Shown here: positions 5,912 through 9,996 of the stretch, piece by piece
Position numbering within the stretch: position 1 is the stretch's first letter
Layout of the letters: every line of letters starts with the position of its first letter
From: an uncultured Lachnospiraceae bacterium
GTDB lineage: Bacteria; Bacillota_A; Clostridia; Lachnospirales; Lachnospiraceae
DNA: 9,996 nucleotides
Assembly: GCA_902795835.1 (NCBI GenBank)
Contig: CADBNA010000067.1
Location: forward strand, 1-9,996
Direction of reading: 5' to 3'
Program-made: the position numbers and the translations under genes
Notes under the pieces: generated by a model
Told to the model about the DNA's origin: nothing
Databases searched by the model: none
The model's input: the letters and a program-made list of their open reading frames with translations, nothing else

Positions 5912-8164
5912 TTGAGCAAGGCACTATACATTGCAGAGAAGCCTTCCGTTGCCAGAGAATTTGCCGCGGCGCTGCATGAGGATCTGCAGCGCCGTGACGG
6001 GTATCTGGAATCGGAAAACAGCGTTGTGACCTGGTGTGTCGGACATCTGGTCACGATGAGCTATCCCGAAAAATATGATGAGAAATACAGGCGGTGGTCC
6101 TTTGATACACTGCCTTTTTTGCCTGCTGTTTTCAAATATGAAGTGATCGGGAACACAGAGAAGCAGTTTAAGATCGTAAGCGGCCTGCTGAACAGGGAGG
6201 ATATCGGGACGATTTATGTGTGCACCGATTCCGGAAGGGAAGGAGAATACATATACCGTCTGGTCGCCATGATGGCGAATGTCCCATCTGCGAAAGAACA
6301 GCGCCGGGTATGGATCGACTCGCAGACGGAGGAGGAAATTCGGCGCGGCATACGCGAGGCGAAGCCGATAACCGCCTATGACAACCTGTCGGATGCGGCC
6401 TATCTCCGCGCAAAGGAAGACTATCTGATGGGCATTAATTTTTCCAGGGCCCTGTCTCTCCGCTATGCGTATACCCTGTCGGATTATCTGGGAAGCAAAT
6501 ACCAGGCGATTTCCGTCGGCCGCGTAATGACCTGCGTGCTCGGCATGGTCGTCCGGAGGGAGAGGGAGATCCGAAGCTTTGTGAAGACCCCCTACTATCG
6601 CGTAATCGGCCATCTTTTTCTGAATGACAGAATATTTGACGGAGAGTGGAGAGCCGCTGAGGGAAGCCGGTATTATCAGAGCCCGCGGCTGTACAGGGAA
6701 AACGGCTTCCGTGAAAAAAGCGATGCTGAAGAGCTGTGCCGGGTTCTGGCCGATGCGGCCGGCAGGACGGGGAAGAAAGTCCGGGACGGACAGGAAAAAA
6801 TTCTGACCGTTGAAAAGGCGGAGAAAAAAACCGTCCGGCGGAACCCGCCTCTTCTCTACAACCTGGCGGAGGTTCAGAATGACTGCTCCCGCCTGTTTCA
6901 TATCAGTCCGGACAACACACTGCAGATCATCCAGGAACTCTATGAAAAGAAGCTGGTGACGTACCCCAGAACGGATGCCCGGGTTCTGTCTGAGGCGATC
7001 GCAAAGCAGATCGACAGAAATATCCGCGGTCTGCAGAATTACGGGCCCTGTGCGGAGTTTGCGAGGGAAATCCTGGAAAAGGGATCCTATAAGGGCATAG
7101 CTAAAACCAGATATACGGATGACAGACAGATCACGGATCACTATGCGATCATTCCCACAGGCCAGGGCCTGCGGGAACTGGGCAGGCTGCAGGATCTGTC
7201 CGCACGGGTATATGATCTGATTGTCCGCCGCTTCCTTGGCATCTTTCTGCCCCCGGCCGTATATAAGAAGGTTTCGCTGGTCACCTTTACGGACATACCT
7301 GGCAGTGCTGACGGGGAAACATACCGGGAGAGACTGTTCTCCAATTTCAGCGTCCTGACGGACGAGGGATACCTGAAGGCCGCTTACCGGCCAAAGAACA
7401 GGGAAGGCGCGGGAGAAAAGACGGAGACAGAGGGGGCCGGAAAACAGGAGGCGGATGCAGACGGAAAAATTTTGGGACAGGAAGAAAAACGGAATCCGGA
7501 TGAGCAGCAGGAGATCACCGGGGATGCCGCTCTGCTGGAGGCGCTTTCCGGGATCAGAAAGGGCAGCCGTCTGCCGGTCCGGAGCTTTTCCGTCAAAGAA
7601 GGAGAGACTGCCCCGCCCAAACGGTATTCCTCCGGTTCGATGATCCTGGCCATGGAAAATGCAGGACAGCTGATCGAGGATGAGGAGCTGCGGGAACAGA
7701 TCCGCGGCAGCGGCATCGGCACTTCCGCAACCAGAGCCGAAATCCTGAAGAAGCTGTTCAACATCCGGTACCTGGCCCTGAACAAAAAGACGCAGATCAT
7801 CACGCCCACGCAGATGGGAGAGATGGTATATGATGTCGTAAATACGTCGATCCGGCCGCTGCTGAATCCGGAGCTGACGGCCAGCTGGGAAAAGGGACTG
7901 ACCTATGTGTCGGAAGGATCTATCCGCTCCGAGGAGTATATGGAGAAGCTGGAGAATTTCGTCTCCCGGCATACGGTGCATGTGCGCGATACGGACAACA
8001 GGGCGATCCTGCGACGGTGCTTTGACCAGACGGCCGTATACTACCGGAAAAAAAGCGGTGCTCCCGCCCGAAGCAGAAAAGGCACCGCCGGAAAGGAGAA
8101 GAGCACTTCGGGAAGAGAAAAGAGTACTTCCGGAAGAGAGAAAAATACATCCGACACAGTGTGA
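5912..8164 (+). CDS. topB: Type IA DNA topoisomerase, TopB (topoisomerase III)-like
   Basis: Type IA enzymes pass single strands through a transient tyrosine-linked nick and resolve catenated or recombining DNA. The 750-residue product starts with the Toprim strand ALYIAEKPSVARE (E9). The second Toprim motif is TDSGREGE (D106, G108, E110); Gly replaces the second Asp of the common DxDxE, as in Bacillus TopB (DAGREGE). The active-site tyrosine is Y351 in LVTYPRTDAR. Other family blocks are present with changes: SVGRVMTC (201-208, usually GRVQTP) and GIGTSATRAEIL (601 onward, usually GTPATR). An acidic Glu/Gln/Gly linker at about 494-540 interrupts the cleavage-domain region before ETAPPKRYSSGSM. 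The C-terminus ends in GREKSTS repeats with no zinc-ribbon cysteines. The gene lies 56 nt after ribF. The fold is certain; assignment as the main TopB rather than a paralogue is probable. Confidence 0.9.
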   Translation: MSKALYIAEKPSVAREFAAALHEDLQRRDGYLESENSVVTWCVGHLVTMSYPEKYDEKYRRWSFDTLPFLPAVFKYEVIGNTEKQFKIVSGLLNREDIGTIYVCTDSGREGEYIYRLVAMMANVPSAKEQRRVWIDSQTEEEIRRGIREAKPITAYDNLSDAAYLRAKEDYLMGINFSRALSLRYAYTLSDYLGSKYQAISVGRVMTCVLGMVVRREREIRSFVKTPYYRVIGHLFLNDRIFDGEWRAAEGSRYYQSPRLYRENGFREKSDAEELCRVLADAAGRTGKKVRDGQEKILTVEKAEKKTVRRNPPLLYNLAEVQNDCSRLFHISPDNTLQIIQELYEKKLVTYPRTDARVLSEAIAKQIDRNIRGLQNYGPCAEFAREILEKGSYKGIAKTRYTDDRQITDHYAIIPTGQGLRELGRLQDLSARVYDLIVRRFLGIFLPPAVYKKVSLVTFTDIPGSADGETYRERLFSNFSVLTDEGYLKAAYRPKNREGAGEKTETEGAGKQEADADGKILGQEEKRNPDEQQEITGDAALLEALSGIRKGSRLPVRSFSVKEGETAPPKRYSSGSMILAMENAGQLIEDEELREQIRGSGIGTSATRAEILKKLFNIRYLALNKKTQIITPTQMGEMVYDVVNTSIRPLLNPELTASWEKGLTYVSEGSIRSEEYMEKLENFVSRHTVHVRDTDNRAILRRCFDQTAVYYRKKSGAPARSRKGTAGKEKSTSGREKSTSGREKNTSDTV
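8090..8152 (+). repeat. 21-bp tandem repeat encoding the topB tail
   Basis: Three 21-bp units (8090-8110, 8111-8131, 8132-8152) encode GKEKSTS, GREKSTS and GREKNTS, residues 727-747 of the topoisomerase. The units have diverged at several bases. The product is basic and Ser/Thr rich, probably a disordered DNA-binding tail. Confidence 0.85.
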
Positions 8165-8181
8165 TAATAATTTGTCAATTG

Positions 8182-8199
8182 CGTAAAAAGCACTTTACG
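8182..8199. repeat. Dyad CGTAAA-N6-TTTACG upstream of the NifU-like gene
   Basis: CGTAAA (8182-8187) and TTTACG (8194-8199) are exact reverse complements around AAGCAC; as RNA the pairing could extend by G-U and A-U pairs. Its right arm coincides with a possible -35 hexamer. It could be an operator half-site pair or a small hairpin. It lacks the GC stem and T tract of an intrinsic terminator. Confidence 0.4.
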
Positions 8200-8248
8200 T
8201 GGTGGAACATTTATGCGAAAATGAGACGTGAACTGATCATACTTTTTG

Positions 8249-8255
8249 AAAGGAG
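8249..8255 (+). promoter_or_regulatory. Ribosome binding site of the NifU-like gene
   Basis: AAAGGAG is 8 nt before ATG 8264. It favours this ATG over the in-frame TTG at 8246, which would lie upstream of the site itself. Confidence 0.88.
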
Positions 8256-8263
8256 TCAAGGCG

Positions 8264-8956
8264 ATGATTTATTCGAAGGAAGTTGAGATGATGTGCCCGG
8301 TCCATCAGGGCGTACATCATGGCGCGGCACCGATTCCGGAGGAGGCAAACTGGGTACAGGCTAAGCAGGTCGGTGATATATCTGGCTTTACACACGGTAT
8401 CGGCTGGTGTGCTCCGCAGCAGGGCTGCTGCAAGCTGTCTCTGAACGTGAAAGACGGCATAATCCAGGAGGCACTGGTGGAGACACTGGGCTGCTCCGGA
8501 ATGACGCATTCCGCAGCTATGGCAGCGGAGATTCTTCCCGGCCTTACGGTTCTGGAAGCGCTGAACACAGACCTGGTATGCGATGCAATTAATACGGCAA
8601 TGAGAGAATTATTCCTTCAGATTGTGTACGGCCGTTCTCAGAGCGCGTTCTCAGAAGACGGACTTCCCATCGGCGCCGGGCTCGAAGATCTTGGCAAGGG
8701 CAACCGCTCCCAGATCGGCACCATGTACGGCACAGTGGCAAAAGGTCCCCGCTATCTGGAGATGACAGACGGCTATGTCACGGATCTGGCGCTGGACGAA
8801 GATGATGAGATCATCGGCTACAAATACGTTAACTTCGGCAAGATGATGGACTTCATCAAAGCCGGTGATGATGCCAATACCGCCCTTGAGAAAGCAAAAG
8901 GTCAGTACGGCCGTGTCGCCGATGCCGCAAGATTCATTGATCCTAGAAAACAGTGA
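8264..8956 (+). CDS. NifU/IscU-like iron-sulfur scaffold-family protein, GGGtGRT-associated
   Basis: The 230-residue product has a region resembling the IscU/NifU N-terminal scaffold fold, which holds Fe-S clusters during assembly. The best match is CKLSLNVKDGIIQEALVETLGCSG (residues 56-79), compared with the IscU block running from its first cysteine to GC. By eye, C77 aligns with the second scaffold cysteine. The first-ligand area is rearranged (C49, C55, C56 near APQQG), and the third-ligand area reads GRSQSAFSEDG (123-133), with Gln where IscU has Cys. An extra N-terminal block contains C11 and several His (MCPVHQGVHHG). The C-terminal 80 residues, containing an IGYKYVNFGKMMDFI stretch, are outside the scaffold fold and not recognised. 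No signal peptide or membrane segment is seen. It lies 18 nt before the GGGtGRT gene, certainly one operon. The family call is fairly safe; a true scaffold role is unproven. Confidence 0.8.
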   Translation: MIYSKEVEMMCPVHQGVHHGAAPIPEEANWVQAKQVGDISGFTHGIGWCAPQQGCCKLSLNVKDGIIQEALVETLGCSGMTHSAAMAAEILPGLTVLEALNTDLVCDAINTAMRELFLQIVYGRSQSAFSEDGLPIGAGLEDLGKGNRSQIGTMYGTVAKGPRYLEMTDGYVTDLALDEDDEIIGYKYVNFGKMMDFIKAGDDANTALEKAKGQYGRVADAARFIDPRKQ

Positions 8957-8957
8957 G

Positions 8958-8965
8958 AGAGGAGG
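8958..8965 (+). promoter_or_regulatory. Strong ribosome binding site of the GGGtGRT gene
   Basis: AGAGGAGG begins one base after the stop of the NifU-like gene and lies 9 nt before ATG 8975. It is a long anti-SD match and suggests high translation. Confidence 0.9.
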
Positions 8966-8974
8966 ACGTCAAAG

Positions 8975-9994
8975 ATGGCTTTATTTGAATCCTATGAGAG
9001 AAGAGAAAAACAGATTCTGGCAAAGCTCGCTGAGTACGGGATCAATTCCATAGAAGAGACAGCCGAAATCACAAAGGCAGCAGGACTGGACGTCTATCAT
9101 CAGGTAGAGGGTATCCAGCCGATTTGTTTCGAAAACGCAAAATGGGCCTACACGGTAGGCGCGGCCATCGCAATCAAAAAGAACTGCCGTAAGGCATCCG
9201 AAGCGGCTGCGGCAATCGGCGAAGGACTGCAGGCGTTCTGTATTCCCGGATCCGTGGCTGACCGCCGCAAAGTAGGTCTCGGACACGGCAACCTGGGCAA
9301 GATGCTTCTGGAAGAAGACACCGAATGCTTTGCCTTCCTGGCCGGCCATGAGTCCTTTGCCGCTGCAGAGGGCGCCATCGGTATTGCAGAGAAGGCAAAC
9401 AAGGTTCGTCAGAAACCGCTGCGCGTCATCCTGAACGGTCTTGGAAAAGATGCTGCCCAGATTATTTCCCGTATCAATGGCTTTACTTACGTAGAGACAA
9501 AATACGACTATAAGACCGGCGAGCTGGAAGAAGTCTTCCGGAAATGCTACTCCAAAGATCCGGAGAGCGCCCGCGCGAAAGTCAACTGCTACGGTGCCAA
9601 TGACGTACAGGAAGGCGTAGCCATCATGTGGAAAGAAAATGTCGATGTCTCCATCACCGGCAATTCCACCAACCCGACCCGCTTCCAGCATCCGGTAGCA
9701 GGCACGTACAAGAAGGAACGCGTAGATGCCGGCAAGAAGTACTTCTCCGTGGCATCCGGCGGCGGCACAGGCCGTACCCTTCATCCGGACAACATGGCTG
9801 CCGGCCCCGCTTCCTACGGCATGACCGATACCCTCGGCCGCATGCACAGTGACGCGCAGTTCGCAGGCTCCTCCTCCGTCCCGGCCCACGTCGAGATGAT
9901 GGGCCTGATCGGCGCAGGCAACAACCCGATGGTCGGCATGACCGTCGCCGTCGCCGTATCGGTAGAGCAGGCCGCGAAGGAAGGGAAATTCTGA
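8975..9994 (+). CDS. GGGtGRT-family protein, function unknown
   Basis: This complete 339-residue protein belongs to the family named after the motif GGGtGRT, found here as GGGTGRT at residues 262-268 (9758-9778). No biochemical role is established to my knowledge. Besides the motif, it has Gly-rich blocks that look like turn or ligand-binding loops: VGLGHGNLGKMLL (100-112), FLAGHESFAAAEGAIG (121-136), VILNGLGKD (151-159), and a region SITGNSTNPTRFQHPVAG (226-243) just before the motif. The C-terminus is Gly/Ala rich with GLIGAGNNPMVGM. Six cysteines (51, 71, 89, 118, 191, 205) are spread without a CxxC pair. It has no signal peptide or clear transmembrane helix and is probably cytosolic. Codons favour C-ending forms (ggc, atc, acc), consistent with high expression. 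The stop is 2 bases from the window end. Partnership with the preceding NifU-like protein is inferred from the operon. Confidence 0.9.
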   Translation: MALFESYERREKQILAKLAEYGINSIEETAEITKAAGLDVYHQVEGIQPICFENAKWAYTVGAAIAIKKNCRKASEAAAAIGEGLQAFCIPGSVADRRKVGLGHGNLGKMLLEEDTECFAFLAGHESFAAAEGAIGIAEKANKVRQKPLRVILNGLGKDAAQIISRINGFTYVETKYDYKTGELEEVFRKCYSKDPESARAKVNCYGANDVQEGVAIMWKENVDVSITGNSTNPTRFQHPVAGTYKKERVDAGKKYFSVASGGGTGRTLHPDNMAAGPASYGMTDTLGRMHSDAQFAGSSSVPAHVEMMGLIGAGNNPMVGMTVAVAVSVEQAAKEGKF

Positions 9995-9996
9995 AA

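Larger units (their letters stand above)
8165..8263 (+). promoter_or_regulatory. Intergenic region likely holding the promoter of the NifU-like/GGGtGRT pair
   Basis: This 99-bp gap is more AT rich than its surroundings. It begins with two extra in-frame stops after the topB TGA. The best promoter-like pair by eye is TTTACG (8194-8199) and GAAAAT (8217-8222) with a 17-nt spacer, each four of six to the SigA consensus. TTGTCA at 8172-8177 is a better -35 but lacks a fitting -10. No T-tracted terminator for topB is visible, so readthrough from the upstream operon is also possible. Confidence 0.3.

Noticed and set aside
5924..7981. A 685-codon open frame on the minus strand opposite topB
   Set aside because: It is in codon register with topB, so its stops would require TTA, CTA or TCA codons in topB, which this GC-rich gene avoids. 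It ends at the CTA codon near the topB start. The translation has no recognisable domain and no ribosome binding site.
8048..8088. A7 tract followed by a GCGGTGC/GCACCGC stem in topB as a programmed frameshift site
   Set aside because: The heptamer in frame is G AAA AAA, not a good slippery site. The stem encloses a 20-nt loop, and the shifted frame adds only a short unrecognised tail. Slippage is possible but unsupported.

Overview
The window is a moderately GC-rich, gene-dense stretch with every real gene on the + strand. Gene order and protein wording point to a Clostridia genome, most likely a member of the Lachnospiraceae. Supporting signs are the infB-rbfA-nrnA-truB-ribF order, purine-rich GGAGG ribosome binding sites, a Firmicute-type TopB, and an iron-sulfur-scaffold-like gene paired with a GGGtGRT-family gene. 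The genus cannot be fixed from this sequence.

Positions 1-5855 hold the distal part of the classical nusA-infB translation operon. It starts with the 3' part of infB (initiation factor IF2, cut by the window edge). It continues with rbfA (ribosome maturation), a DHH/DHHA1 phosphoesterase of the NrnA type, truB (tRNA pseudouridine-55 synthase) and ribF (riboflavin kinase/FAD synthetase). Spacing is tight: 38 nt, 2 nt, a 4-nt ATGA overlap, and 29 nt, so translation is probably coupled through nrnA-truB. The IF2 N-terminus carries a recent-looking 30-bp tandem repeat inside a disordered Gly/Arg/Pro-rich extension.

Positions 5912-8164 encode a type IA DNA topoisomerase III-like protein where the textbook operon would have rpsO. 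It starts at TTG, the only possible start upstream of its first domain. It has several altered consensus positions, an acidic linker, a short repetitive tail and no C-terminal zinc ribbon. It ends in three consecutive in-frame stop codons.

A 99-bp gap (8165-8263) with a small dyad and only weak promoter-like hexamers precedes a two-gene unit. The first gene is a NifU/IscU-like protein whose cluster-ligand cysteines do not match the standard pattern. The second is a complete GGGtGRT-family protein of unknown function, 18 nt downstream with a strong ribosome binding site. This pair is the part of the window most likely to represent an uncharacterised biochemical system. There are no tRNA, rRNA, CRISPR or insertion-sequence features, and no gene-free stretch longer than 100 bp.
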